Of a stretch of 64,000 nucleotides of DNA, positions 37,106 to 46,195 are shown piece by piece. Position 1 is the first letter of the stretch. The number at the start of each line of letters is the position of its first letter. Position numbers and translations under genes: made by a program. The stretch comes from Aequitasia blattaphilus (GTDB taxonomy: Bacteria; Bacillota; Clostridia; Lachnospirales; Lachnospiraceae): assembly GCF_024721305.1 (NCBI RefSeq), contig NZ_JAMXOD010000017.1, positions 1-64,000 on the forward strand. Direction: 5' to 3'. The notes below the pieces were generated by a model. It saw only the letters and a program-made list of their open reading frames with translations, searched no databases and was not told the DNA's origin.

Positions 37106-39403
37106 ATGAAGAGAGTATGGTCGGCAGTAGTCATTACGCTATGCTTTAGTATGCTATTGGCGTCTGGGTTAAAGGAACCTGCAGCAGAGGCAAAAGAAAT
37201 ATTAAAGCTTGCAGTGGTGAACTTGGATGAAGGAATTGTGACAGGTGGGGTGTTACAAAATTATGGCAGCAGCCTTTTAAATCTTTTAGGAAAGGACATC
37301 AGTGTAACTGGGCTGGAGGATGCAAGAAGAGGAACCGAAGAGGGGAGTTATCTGGGTTATCTGATTATTCCAAATACCTTTTCGAGTCATGTGAATTCGC
37401 TGAATACAAAGCCGGAGAAATCCAATCTTACCTATGCAATCGCACCAACACTTCATGGAGAAGAAAGAGAAGAAGCAATTGCCGAGGTATATGAGATCTA
37501 TCAATCTTTTAGTAGAAACTTAAGTCAGGTTTATACCTCCTCAATACTAAAAGAAGTTCATCAAATTCAAGATTCCTCCAGTGCGTTGATGGCACGAGAT
37601 CAAAGAGATTTGGACACGTTAGACGGAATTAGGGGATATGATTTAAGAGACACCATAGTGATTCCCGTAATGGAGCGTGTAGATAAGAATATTCCACCGC
37701 TGAACTTAGAGACCTATTATGCAAAGAGTCAAAGTGATGTGGATCAGATTGATGCTTCCTATGAAAAATTTTTAAGGGAAGGGAATATGGGAGTGGATGA
37801 AATCCGGAAGCTTTCCGAGGTGACGACAGGAACATTAAACGATGTAGAAGCGCGTCTCAGTAATTTACAAGGCGAGGTTGGAACGCTGCCAGATAGTTTT
37901 GCAGACACCAGCGAAGAAGAGAAGGTAAAGCTTGAAAGTCTGTCTCAGGAAGCAAAAACTGATATATCCTCTTATAATGCTAATGTCTTGGCGAAGAATA
38001 CAGAGATTAAAAAAGAGCAGGACAAAGCAGATGTACAGATCCAGAACTATAAGACTCTTATTGAAGAGCTGGAAACAGATTTTCAAGTGACGGATGAAGA
38101 GGGGACGAGACTGGAGGCCTATTCAAAAGGACAGATGGAAGAGCATCAGGAAAACTGGATTGAAGAGACCGATAAAATCACAGAATATGTAGATGCAGTA
38201 ACCGCCTATAAAGATGCAGTAGAGGATTATGAGAAGAGCGTAAAGGCTTATCAGGCTTCGATTGAAGCTTATCAAGTAAATATGGGTATCTATCAGGCCG
38301 AATTGGACACTTATCAGGCCGATTTAGAAGCGGCCATTGTAAATCGGTTAATGGATAATTACGAAGTGTTTGCAGACGAGCCAGAGGAAACGAGAGAAGA
38401 CGCTATAGAATACTATGTGTTAGGTACTGATGCTATTGGTTGGCCAGTGATGCCAAGCATCCCGGAAATTCCGAAACCAACAGATGAGTATGGAAGTGAG
38501 ATTGAAGCACCAACAGAAGTGCACGAAGTACCACCAGAACCAATTACACCTCCAGATGTGCCGGCAAGTATAGAAATAAATATAACGAAACCAACAATGG
38601 AAAGTCTTCCTAGCTGGCCAGGAGCACAGGTCCGTGTAAAAGAGGACGAACTAAGTGGGAAAATTGATGGCGTTGTAAATTATGGAGTCGAAATTGGAAA
38701 TAATGGAAGAAGCACTTTGGCGGCATTAACACCACAGATTCAAAATGTAAAGACAAAAGAAAATGAATTGGCGGAAGGGTTTGATAACCAGAAGGAAAGT
38801 TACAATGTATTAACTGGGAATTTGGAGAAATTCGATTTGCTTTCTTACATAGACAGTAGTGAAATTAATGGACACATGAGCAGCTTGAATGGAAATCAGG
38901 GAGATATGGAAAAAGCCATTGGAGAGCAAAACAAAGAATATGAAACTTATGTTTCAGCTGTGTTAACAAGTACAGGTGACCAGGTCACGAAGCTTCAGGA
39001 GAATATCCGTGAAGGGCAAGAGAAATCAGAAGAAAAGTTAGAGGATGGTTTAGCAGGAGCGAAAGCTTCCAGAAAAGAGAGCAATCGAGCGAATAGTATT
39101 GTTCTCAGTGATTTTACCACGCGCTTTCCCTATTCCCGAATCGGTGAAATCGAGAACAAGGAAGTCTATGATTTTATAGCAGAACCTGTTGTGCTTATCA
39201 ATCAATCAGAGAGTCAGGATGTACCGAAAGAAGTAGAGAAGAAATCGATGGGTGCCGCAACTGGAACAAGTACTGGAAACCAAGTACAGGAAGGCCAAAG
39301 CAACACGTTACTTATACTATTGGCTGTGGCTGTAGCACTCATTTTGATGGGTGGGGGGATTTATAAAATCAGCAAGAAACCAAAGGAAAATGAAGAATTT
39401 TAA
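37106..39403 (+). CDS. EsaA-like type VII secretion protein, short form
   Basis: A 765-residue envelope protein. An N-terminal signal or anchor (VVITLCFSMLLASG) is followed by the YhgE/Pip-like strand LKLAVVNLDEGIV, long helical regions, a Pro-rich stretch (about 440-510), more helix, and one C-terminal membrane segment (LLILLAVAVALILMGGGIY) with a basic tail. EsaA/YueB proteins are about 1000 residues with several C-terminal helices, so this form has lost most of the membrane part. Residues about 365-405 carry a regular tyrosine repeat every seven residues (YKDAVEDY, YEKSVKAY, YQASIEAY, YQAELDTY). First gene of the locus. Confidence 0.7.
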   Translation: MKRVWSAVVITLCFSMLLASGLKEPAAEAKEILKLAVVNLDEGIVTGGVLQNYGSSLLNLLGKDISVTGLEDARRGTEEGSYLGYLIIPNTFSSHVNSLNTKPEKSNLTYAIAPTLHGEEREEAIAEVYEIYQSFSRNLSQVYTSSILKEVHQIQDSSSALMARDQRDLDTLDGIRGYDLRDTIVIPVMERVDKNIPPLNLETYYAKSQSDVDQIDASYEKFLREGNMGVDEIRKLSEVTTGTLNDVEARLSNLQGEVGTLPDSFADTSEEEKVKLESLSQEAKTDISSYNANVLAKNTEIKKEQDKADVQIQNYKTLIEELETDFQVTDEEGTRLEAYSKGQMEEHQENWIEETDKITEYVDAVTAYKDAVEDYEKSVKAYQASIEAYQVNMGIYQAELDTYQADLEAAIVNRLMDNYEVFADEPEETREDAIEYYVLGTDAIGWPVMPSIPEIPKPTDEYGSEIEAPTEVHEVPPEPITPPDVPASIEINITKPTMESLPSWPGAQVRVKEDELSGKIDGVVNYGVEIGNNGRSTLAALTPQIQNVKTKENELAEGFDNQKESYNVLTGNLEKFDLLSYIDSSEINGHMSSLNGNQGDMEKAIGEQNKEYETYVSAVLTSTGDQVTKLQENIREGQEKSEEKLEDGLAGAKASRKESNRANSIVLSDFTTRFPYSRIGEIENKEVYDFIAEPVVLINQSESQDVPKEVEKKSMGAATGTSTGNQVQEGQSNTLLILLAVAVALILMGGGIYKISKKPKENEEF

Positions 39404-39459
39404 TCAAGGTAACAACACAATTATGTGTTTCGTTATAAAAAAAATTAGGAGGAAAAGAC

Positions 39460-39738
39460 ATGTTAAGAGTGGATTATGATGCTCTGGCGTATGCGTCAAG
39501 AACATTAAGCGAGCAAGGTGATACTTTTGAATCTTGTATTGGTACTATGACAAGTGTGGTAAATGGCTTACCGGATATTTGGGAGGCAGATACTTGTGAT
39601 CGTTACGTAGAGCAATACAACGAAGCAAGCAAGACCTTAAACGAAGTGCGTGAACTTATTCGTGAAATGTCCGAGCAAATGCAGAAAATCTCTGATAACT
39701 TCCGAGGTGCTGATGTGGACATGGCAGGTCAGATGTAA
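39460..39738 (+). CDS. WXG100-family protein (EsxA-like)
   Basis: A 92-residue helical-hairpin protein of standard WXG100 length. The turn carries Trp in PDIWEADTCDRYVEQY, so the motif is W-E-A rather than W-x-G, and a YxxxD/E-like tail is not obvious. AGGAGGAAA lies before the ATG. As the second gene after EsaA it is the probable core secreted substrate of the system. A hairpin after it would raise its level over the following genes. Confidence 0.82.
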   Translation: MLRVDYDALAYASRTLSEQGDTFESCIGTMTSVVNGLPDIWEADTCDRYVEQYNEASKTLNEVRELIREMSEQMQKISDNFRGADVDMAGQM

Positions 39739-39742
39739 CATA

Positions 39743-39781
39743 AAGAGAGGGCTGTATTTTTAATAGTACAGCCTCTTTTTT
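39743..39781 (+). terminator. Attenuator after the WXG100 gene
   Basis: AGAGGGCTGTA pairs with TACAGCCTCT (one bulged G), loop of about 12 bases, then TTTTTT. It lies inside the operon, so partial termination is expected and would boost WXG100 expression. Confidence 0.7.
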
Positions 39782-39794
39782 GAAAGGGAAAGAT

Positions 39795-40196
39795 ATGGAA
39801 ACAGAGTTTGAATTGGATTTGGAAGTAATTGAAAAGCAGGGAAGTACAACGACGTCTCTCGGGAGTCAGTACGGTTACCCTGTGTTTAGCGAAGAATTCC
39901 AGGAAGCTGTAAAGCGAAAGAAAAGAGAAGAAAAAGAAGAAAAGACAGCTCAGATGCATCAGGTGTTTGAGGGAACAAAGAAAACGGAAACAGAAGCCAC
40001 CTTTCAGAGAGTAATGCGGGCAGAGACGGTGGGCATCGTAAAGGAAGAATCAATTGCAGAAGTAGAGGGAAGAAGCTTGACAGAGAATCTTGGATTCGCT
40101 CTATTAGGAGCCTTATTGACAGGTGGAATTCTATACTTAATCGATAAACGACTAAAGAAGGGTAAAAAGAGCCATGAATATCAAGATAACCATTGA
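39795..40196 (+). CDS. EssA-like membrane protein
   Basis: A 133-residue protein: a long charged, helical N-terminal part (about 1-95, many Glu and Lys) and one C-terminal membrane helix (LGFALLGALLTGGILYLI) with a basic cytoplasmic tail. This and its position between WXG100 and the YukD-like gene match EssA, a small T7SSb membrane component with low sequence conservation. ATG 39795 chosen for AAAGGGAAAG upstream. It overlaps the next gene by 23 bp. EssA is named by topology and order rather than by clear motif. Confidence 0.6.
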   Translation: METEFELDLEVIEKQGSTTTSLGSQYGYPVFSEEFQEAVKRKKREEKEEKTAQMHQVFEGTKKTETEATFQRVMRAETVGIVKEESIAEVEGRSLTENLGFALLGALLTGGILYLIDKRLKKGKKSHEYQDNH

Positions 40197-40434
40197 GGTT
40201 CCAACAAGAGAAAACAAAATTGATATAAGAGTAAATCAAGAACAGCGAATGAAGACGACCCTTGGGGTATTAAATGAGAATAGAAAAGGGTTTATACCCT
40301 TATCAAATATAGAAACAGTACGAATAAAGGAAACAGGAAGACAAGTCGATATAAGAGAAACTTATGAGGAGGCCGGTATATACACGGGAGCCATCCTGGT
40401 AGTGGAGGAAAAGGGAGGAGAATATGGCGAATAA
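40174..40434 (+). CDS. EsaB/YukD-like ubiquitin-fold protein
   Basis: An 86-residue beta-grasp-like protein: IKITIEVPTRENKIDIRVN at the start, and GAILVVEEKGGEYGE at the end. Size, pattern and T7SSb order fit YukD/EsaB, a cytoplasmic regulator or structural component needed for secretion. It overlaps the EssA-like gene by 23 bp and the following small gene by 11 bp. Confidence 0.75.
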   Translation: MNIKITIEVPTRENKIDIRVNQEQRMKTTLGVLNENRKGFIPLSNIETVRIKETGRQVDIRETYEEAGIYTGAILVVEEKGGEYGE

Positions 40435-40711
40435 AGTAGGATTAAGTGAAGAAGAATATGCAAACGTGGTACAAAGCCTAAAAAGTGCACATAACAATAG
40501 TGTTTCTTTAGTGGAGAATGCAATATCCCAAATTGGTGGTCTAAATGGCCCAGGAGCAGCATTTGATACAGAGAAGATTACACCTCAGATACAGCGAGTT
40601 ATAGGAGAATTGAATCGATTAAAGGGACAACTGGAAAATGTATATCACACACATGAGGAAGTAGTAGACAGTTTTCAAAGATCAATTGACGAATGCGATT
40701 CTATCTGTTAA
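40424..40711 (+). CDS. Small helical T7SS-associated protein (WXG100-like size)
   Basis: A 95-residue all-helical protein (SEEEYANVVQSLKSAHNN, then FDTEKITPQIQRVIGELN). It has no W-x-G turn but has the size and helical-hairpin look of T7SS small partners encoded directly before LXG- or Rhs-type substrates. GGAGG precedes the ATG. It probably pairs with the helical N-terminus of the Rhs protein two genes later (inference). Confidence 0.65.
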   Translation: MANKVGLSEEEYANVVQSLKSAHNNSVSLVENAISQIGGLNGPGAAFDTEKITPQIQRVIGELNRLKGQLENVYHTHEEVVDSFQRSIDECDSIC

Positions 40712-40724
40712 TGGAGGGATAAAA

Positions 40725-41012
40725 ATGGGAAATTTGAATGTAAATTATGAAGAAATAGAAGCAGTGATTAGCTCGCTCCGTGCAAGCCTGGCATCGGAAC
40801 AATCAGAAATCAATGGAATCTATAATCAATTAATCGGATATTTCAGTATATCCCGTGGTGAAGAAGCTGATGCACTGAAAGAACTGCAAAGAGCCGAGAA
40901 AAGAATGATGACAGAAGTCGCTACTTTTTTGCAGAGATTTTCAACAAGTGTGCTATTTGCGTCCAATGAGTTTAAGAAGTTTGATGCTTCCGGTGCAAAG
41001 AGTATGAAATAG
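40725..41012 (+). CDS. Second small helical T7SS-associated protein
   Basis: A 95-residue helical protein (MGNLNVNYEEIEAVISSL... then EEADALKELQRAEKRMMTEV). ATG 40725 has GGAGGG 8 bases upstream; a longer frame from 40686 overlaps the previous gene without such a site. Like the preceding protein it has the form of a chaperone or co-secretion partner for the large Rhs protein that begins 25 bp later. Confidence 0.65.
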   Translation: MGNLNVNYEEIEAVISSLRASLASEQSEINGIYNQLIGYFSISRGEEADALKELQRAEKRMMTEVATFLQRFSTSVLFASNEFKKFDASGAKSMK

Positions 41013-41037
41013 GAAGAGGGAAAGAGAGGAGAAAAGA

Positions 41038-44000
41038 ATGGATCGAGTGTTTGACCAAGACTATATTAATGAGACCTGTTCTCAGGCCAAAAGTGCGTTA
41101 GAAGAAATCAAAGATGCCATGGAGTATGTAAGGGAGTTAGCAGGGGAAGTAGAGGCAGTAATCGGAAGAGTCCCAGCGGATGTCCGTAATAATAACGCGT
41201 ACACATCCATAAGCGGACTGCGCCAGGCAATTGACGCAATTGATATCGACTCGATGCTTCACAAGCTGGATGACTGCCGTGAGAATGCCAGGCTTATCCA
41301 AAGGATGGATACCCAGTACGCAGCAGAGACGAAAGCATTAACACAGACCATTAATCAGATTAAAGAAAGAGCTGCTTCCATGGGGGAGTTCTTGGTTACT
41401 ACTTCTTTGAATTCACCGGACTTTATGGCGAAGTTTGATGTGGAGCAAAGGAAGTGGAATCAAGTAATGGAGGATGCAGATGCTGCCCTTGATACTATAC
41501 TTTCCAATGTAAAAGGTGCAGAGACTATCAGTGCAATCTTTTCAAAGGACCCGGTAAACTTAAGTACTGGGAACTTTATCTATGATAAAACGGATTTGGA
41601 GATACAGAACCCAGTTCCTTTTACTTTCCGGCGTTTCTATAATAGCATCAATCGGCGAAAGGGGAGTCTTGGAAGAGACTGGAACCACAACTATGAGGTA
41701 CGCCTTCTGTTTGAAGGGGAAGAAGTAATTCTTCTGTTGGAAGAGGGAAAGGAAGAACGGTTTCTCCTACAAGAAGGGAAAGAAAAGCTTTTCTCTATTT
41801 ACCATAGTAAGGGAGAATTATCTAAGAGCGGTGACACCTATATTTATGAGAAAAAGGGTGGAATGAAATACTTCTTCGACGGAAAGGGACGGTGTCAAAA
41901 GGTTGAGAATCAAAAAGGACTACTGTTTCAATATACTTATGCAGGAGAGAGTCTCTCAGTAGCAAAAGTAGAAAAAGAAACGGGAGAATACTTTGCCTTT
42001 ACTTATGAGCAAGATGGATACCTGCAGACTGTATCGGATCATAATCAGCGAACTGTTACCTATGAAATCGAGAAGGGACTTCTAAAAAACGTTGTATCCC
42101 CAAAGGGGAATCAATACCGATATGAGTATGACTCCAAGAGAAAGCTTCAAAAAGTCATTAATCCAAGAGGAATCACTCTGGTTGAAAATACCTTCGATGA
42201 AGGAAATAGAACCATCCACCAGGCATTCCCCGATGAGGGAAGTATGTCCTATGATTACGATGATGAGAAGCGGAAGGTAACCTTAACGGAGAGAAACGGA
42301 AGTCAGGTTTCCTATTATCATGATGAAAAGTTTCGGGATATCCGTCACGTATACCACAACGGGGAAGAGAAGTTCACCTACAATCAGCTGAATCAGAAGA
42401 CCTCTGTAACGGATAAGCTGGGAAGAAAGACTCAGTACAATTACGATGAAAAAGGAAACCTCACCCGCATCATCAATCCTCTGGGGCTAAAGACAGAGAT
42501 TACTTATAATGAGAAGAATCTTCCCACCTCTTTACGCATTGGAGGACAGGAGAAATTTCGTAACCGGTATGATGAAACCGGGAACTTGATACAGACCATT
42601 GATGCCTTAGGAAACCGTCAGCTCTTCCAATACGAAAAGCCGGGTCTCCCTCAAAAGATACAGATGCCAAACGGAGGCGAGATTACCCTCTGTTATGACA
42701 AAAGAGGAAACATCCTTCGCATTGTAGAAGCTGATGGGGATACCACGGAGTATGCGTACGATTGCCAGAACCGTGTCATCGCAACGAAGGATGCTTTCGG
42801 AAACACCACCAAATATACTTATGATGCAGAAGACAACCTATTGGAGGTGGAAAATGCCAAGGGTGAAAAGCGTCATTATGAATACAATCAAGGGAACAAG
42901 GTCACTCAGATCTGTGACTTTGATAAGACCATCTTAAAAAGAGAATACAATGAGCTTGGAAAGCCTTGTAAAATCATTGATCAGGAAGGCAGGGAAACCC
43001 TCCTGCATTACGACAGGATGTGGAACCTGGCAAGGGTAACGGAGGCAAATGGAGCGAAGACCACATACGTTTACAATGAAGACAATCTTCTGGGACGGGT
43101 GCGAAATGGGAATGGAGAGGCCATTCGCTACACCTATGATCCAGTGGGAAACCGCACCAGCATCAAGGATGAGGAAGGGAATCAAACCTTCTTTGCTTAT
43201 GATGCCTTAAACCGCCTTGTGGAAGTAAAGGATGAGAAGGGAGTAAAGGAATCCTACGCCTACGATGGGGAAGGGAATCTAATCGAGGTGCGGGATGCTT
43301 TGGGACTCAGCCTGACCCTTACTTATGATGCCATGGGAAACCTTATAAGAGAAGAAGGTCGAGAAGGAGAGAAGCGGGAATACACCTACAATGCAAACGG
43401 AGTCATTACAGAGATTTGGGATGAAGCAGGAGGCGTTACGAAGTATGACTATACTCTTGGAGGGAAGCTAAGAGAAGTAAGTTACCCGGATCAAACGAAG
43501 GAAATCTATACGTATAATCAAGTGGGAGAGGTGGAGACCTATACGAACCGGAAGGAGTATGTCTATACCTATTATTATGATTGCCTTCATCAGCTTATCA
43601 AGATAGAAGGAGCACAAGGAGAGACGAGAGCGTATACCTACGATGCTGTTGGAAACTTAACAGGCTTTACGGATGAAGAAGGCAATGCAACAACGTACCG
43701 GTATTCACCGTCAGGACAATTAGTGGGAGTGGTAGATGCCTTAGGTCATGAAACCACGTATACTTATGATGCAGTGGGAAGATTGGAAAGTGTTCCGGGA
43801 ACCACTTATCAAAGAGACTTAATGGGGAACATCACAAAGGTAATTGATGGAGTGGGAAATGAAGAAAGCTATCACTACGATTCAAGAGGTTTGCTTCTCT
43901 CGAAAGTGGATCAAGAAGGTTACCTGACTTCTTATGCATACAACCGTGAGGGAGACCTGCAAAAGATTACTTATGAGGATGGAAAGGAAGTTAAGCTGTC

Positions 44001-45822
44001 CTACGATGCCCTGAGACATCTGAAAGAAATCGAAGACTGGGGAGGAATCACCAGAATTGAAAATGATACCAGAGGAAGAGCGAAAAAGGTCACTTATCCG
44101 GACGGAAAAGAAGTGTCTTATACTTATGGACCATCGGGAGAGCGAAGAAGCATCCGGTACCCCGATGGGAAAGAAGTTTTCTACTCTTATGACAAGAGCT
44201 TGCGCTTAAAGGGATTAAAATCAGAAGAACAAGAGCTGACCTATGCTTATGACCAGAGAGGGAATCTTATCGAGAAGAAATCGAATCTCGGGTTTGCGAC
44301 CTCTTATGCGTATAATCAAAAGGGACAGATGGAAAGCCTCGTCCATCAAAAGGGAGAAGAGGTTTTAGACTCTTACACTTATGCTTACAATCAAATGGGA
44401 TTAAAGAGCAAGGTTCATAAGAATGAGGAAGAATTATCCTATACCTATGACCCTATTGGGCGTTTACTAGGTGTGGAAAAAGCAGGAAATAAAATCCGGG
44501 AATACGCATATGACCATCTGAGCAATCGCATCCGTAAGATACAAGAAAATCAGAAGACGGAGTATACTTATAACAGCCAGAACCAACTCATCAAAGAGAC
44601 GGATGGTGTATTGGAAAAAGAATACGCATATGATAAACGGGGGAACCTAAAGGCGATAACGGAAAACAACCAGTTGACTCATCAGTATACTTTCGGAGCG
44701 ATGAATCGTCTGGAGAAGGCACAGAACTTCACCTTAAATCAATCTGCAGCCTACCTGTACAATGGTCTGGGACACCGGGTTGGAAAAAGAGTTGGAGAGA
44801 AGGAAGTCTTGGATATCCTGGACTTAACGAAGGACTATCATAACTTATTGGAAAGAAGTGAAGGAGAGGAACACACTAGCTTTACCTGGGACTTCCAGGT
44901 GGTAAGTGGAAGGAAAAAGGAAGAGAGCTTCTTCTACTTCCAGGATGATTTGGGGAGTCCAATTCACCTACTGAGCTCCAATGGACAAGAGGACGTATAT
45001 CAGTATGATGAGTTTGGGAATCAGATGATGAACCAAGAATCAAGTATACCACAGCCATTCACCTATACCGGGTATCAGATGGATTCGATTGCTGGAACTT
45101 ATTATGCTCAGGCGAGAGAGTATCAGCCACAGGTGGGTAGGTTTATCAGTGAGGATGTGATTAAGGGAAATGGAATAAATCCAGTTACAATGAATCAATA
45201 TACCTACTGTTGGAATCGGCCGATGGATTTGGTGGATCGAGATGGAAAAATGCCGGATGGATTAACCCATGATGACATAATAATGTTCTATGAACATCCA
45301 GAGTATTTGGTGCCATATAGTATCGAGGGAAATGGCCCGGGAGGGTATGATGATGATGTGTTATATCATAGTGACGTTAAAGGACCAAGTTTAAAAATTA
45401 AGCCAAGTACAGTTGATATAGGTAAGGAGGTTAAAAAAGATTCAACAATAGGACTAAACATTATAAGCGTTGATGGAGGAATAGGTAAAGTTAGTTATAA
45501 GGATAATAAAGGATTGTTGCAATCGATACTCGAATTAGAAGTTGTTCATGGGGGAGCCAATATAGGAATAAATACTAAAAATGTGGGAGCAAAGTTGTAT
45601 GGGACATTGGTATCTTTACGTGGAAAGGTACTTGCATTAGAGGTGTTGGACAAAAGAATTTATATAGGTGCAGATTTAGATCTTTTTTCTGTAGGTATTA
45701 AGGCCAGTTTGGATATCAAAAAAAAGGAATTTACAATGGGAGCTTCAGAAGGGGTAGGATTTGCGATTAATATCACATGGGAAGAGAGGGGACAAGTTAA
45801 CGATGAGTGTGAGGTGGATTAA
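41038..45822 (+). CDS. Giant Rhs/YD-repeat polymorphic toxin with T7SS-type N-terminus
   Basis: A 1594-residue effector. Residues 1-165 are helical and LXG-like, with no signal peptide, which suggests export by the adjacent T7SS. DPVNLSTGNFIYDKTDL (from residue 171) opens a DUF6531-type Rhs start, followed by several dozen YD repeats (YDxxGN patterns) that would form the cocoon shell. The core ends at GRFISEDV... and VDRDG (1400-1403), where Rhs tips are cleaved. The 190-residue tip (1404-1594) is beta-rich and unknown to me. The last 500 bp of the core recur three times downstream. Two immunity candidates follow. Confidence 0.85.
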   Translation: MDRVFDQDYINETCSQAKSALEEIKDAMEYVRELAGEVEAVIGRVPADVRNNNAYTSISGLRQAIDAIDIDSMLHKLDDCRENARLIQRMDTQYAAETKALTQTINQIKERAASMGEFLVTTSLNSPDFMAKFDVEQRKWNQVMEDADAALDTILSNVKGAETISAIFSKDPVNLSTGNFIYDKTDLEIQNPVPFTFRRFYNSINRRKGSLGRDWNHNYEVRLLFEGEEVILLLEEGKEERFLLQEGKEKLFSIYHSKGELSKSGDTYIYEKKGGMKYFFDGKGRCQKVENQKGLLFQYTYAGESLSVAKVEKETGEYFAFTYEQDGYLQTVSDHNQRTVTYEIEKGLLKNVVSPKGNQYRYEYDSKRKLQKVINPRGITLVENTFDEGNRTIHQAFPDEGSMSYDYDDEKRKVTLTERNGSQVSYYHDEKFRDIRHVYHNGEEKFTYNQLNQKTSVTDKLGRKTQYNYDEKGNLTRIINPLGLKTEITYNEKNLPTSLRIGGQEKFRNRYDETGNLIQTIDALGNRQLFQYEKPGLPQKIQMPNGGEITLCYDKRGNILRIVEADGDTTEYAYDCQNRVIATKDAFGNTTKYTYDAEDNLLEVENAKGEKRHYEYNQGNKVTQICDFDKTILKREYNELGKPCKIIDQEGRETLLHYDRMWNLARVTEANGAKTTYVYNEDNLLGRVRNGNGEAIRYTYDPVGNRTSIKDEEGNQTFFAYDALNRLVEVKDEKGVKESYAYDGEGNLIEVRDALGLSLTLTYDAMGNLIREEGREGEKREYTYNANGVITEIWDEAGGVTKYDYTLGGKLREVSYPDQTKEIYTYNQVGEVETYTNRKEYVYTYYYDCLHQLIKIEGAQGETRAYTYDAVGNLTGFTDEEGNATTYRYSPSGQLVGVVDALGHETTYTYDAVGRLESVPGTTYQRDLMGNITKVIDGVGNEESYHYDSRGLLLSKVDQEGYLTSYAYNREGDLQKITYEDGKEVKLSYDALRHLKEIEDWGGITRIENDTRGRAKKVTYPDGKEVSYTYGPSGERRSIRYPDGKEVFYSYDKSLRLKGLKSEEQELTYAYDQRGNLIEKKSNLGFATSYAYNQKGQMESLVHQKGEEVLDSYTYAYNQMGLKSKVHKNEEELSYTYDPIGRLLGVEKAGNKIREYAYDHLSNRIRKIQENQKTEYTYNSQNQLIKETDGVLEKEYAYDKRGNLKAITENNQLTHQYTFGAMNRLEKAQNFTLNQSAAYLYNGLGHRVGKRVGEKEVLDILDLTKDYHNLLERSEGEEHTSFTWDFQVVSGRKKEESFFYFQDDLGSPIHLLSSNGQEDVYQYDEFGNQMMNQESSIPQPFTYTGYQMDSIAGTYYAQAREYQPQVGRFISEDVIKGNGINPVTMNQYTYCWNRPMDLVDRDGKMPDGLTHDDIIMFYEHPEYLVPYSIEGNGPGGYDDDVLYHSDVKGPSLKIKPSTVDIGKEVKKDSTIGLNIISVDGGIGKVSYKDNKGLLQSILELEVVHGGANIGINTKNVGAKLYGTLVSLRGKVLALEVLDKRIYIGADLDLFSVGIKASLDIKKKEFTMGASEGVGFAINITWEERGQVNDECEVD

Positions 45823-46195
45823 GCGAAAAAAACAATTTGCATGTTTTATGGTGGTGCTTGTATTTGAACTTTGTGCCATAATTATTAAATCATTTAGTTA
45901 TTATGGGATATGGCTATATGTTTTACTAGCATTAATCTTTGGAATTATTGCTAGTGTAGGGACTATTGTTGTGGTATGGTGTCTTGACAAAGTACTTGAT
46001 AAACTTTTCAAAATTGATTTTGTTAAATTCTATATTGCAACAATTCGAATTGTTATGTTCATTTCTGTACTGGGTATGCTTCCAATTATCATATTATCAA
46101 AAGTGGATGGAGATATGGTTATTGCAATAGGAGTTACTACAGGAACATATGTAGGAATGAATTTAGTATCAGAGAAACGAGAAAATAAACTATGA
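45803..46195 (+). CDS. Four-helix membrane protein, immunity candidate for Rhs tip
   Basis: A 130-residue protein with about four membrane helices (ACFMVVLVFELCAIII, IWLYVLLALIFGIIASVGTIVVV, FYIATIRIVMFISVLGMLPIII and a short last one). ATG 45803 overlaps the Rhs stop by 20 bp and is preceded by GAGGGG. Position right behind the toxin tip, tight overlap and lack of other function suggest an immunity protein. If right, the tip acts at the membrane. No family recognised. Confidence 0.55.
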   Translation: MSVRWIKRKKQFACFMVVLVFELCAIIIKSFSYYGIWLYVLLALIFGIIASVGTIVVVWCLDKVLDKLFKIDFVKFYIATIRIVMFISVLGMLPIIILSKVDGDMVIAIGVTTGTYVGMNLVSEKRENKL

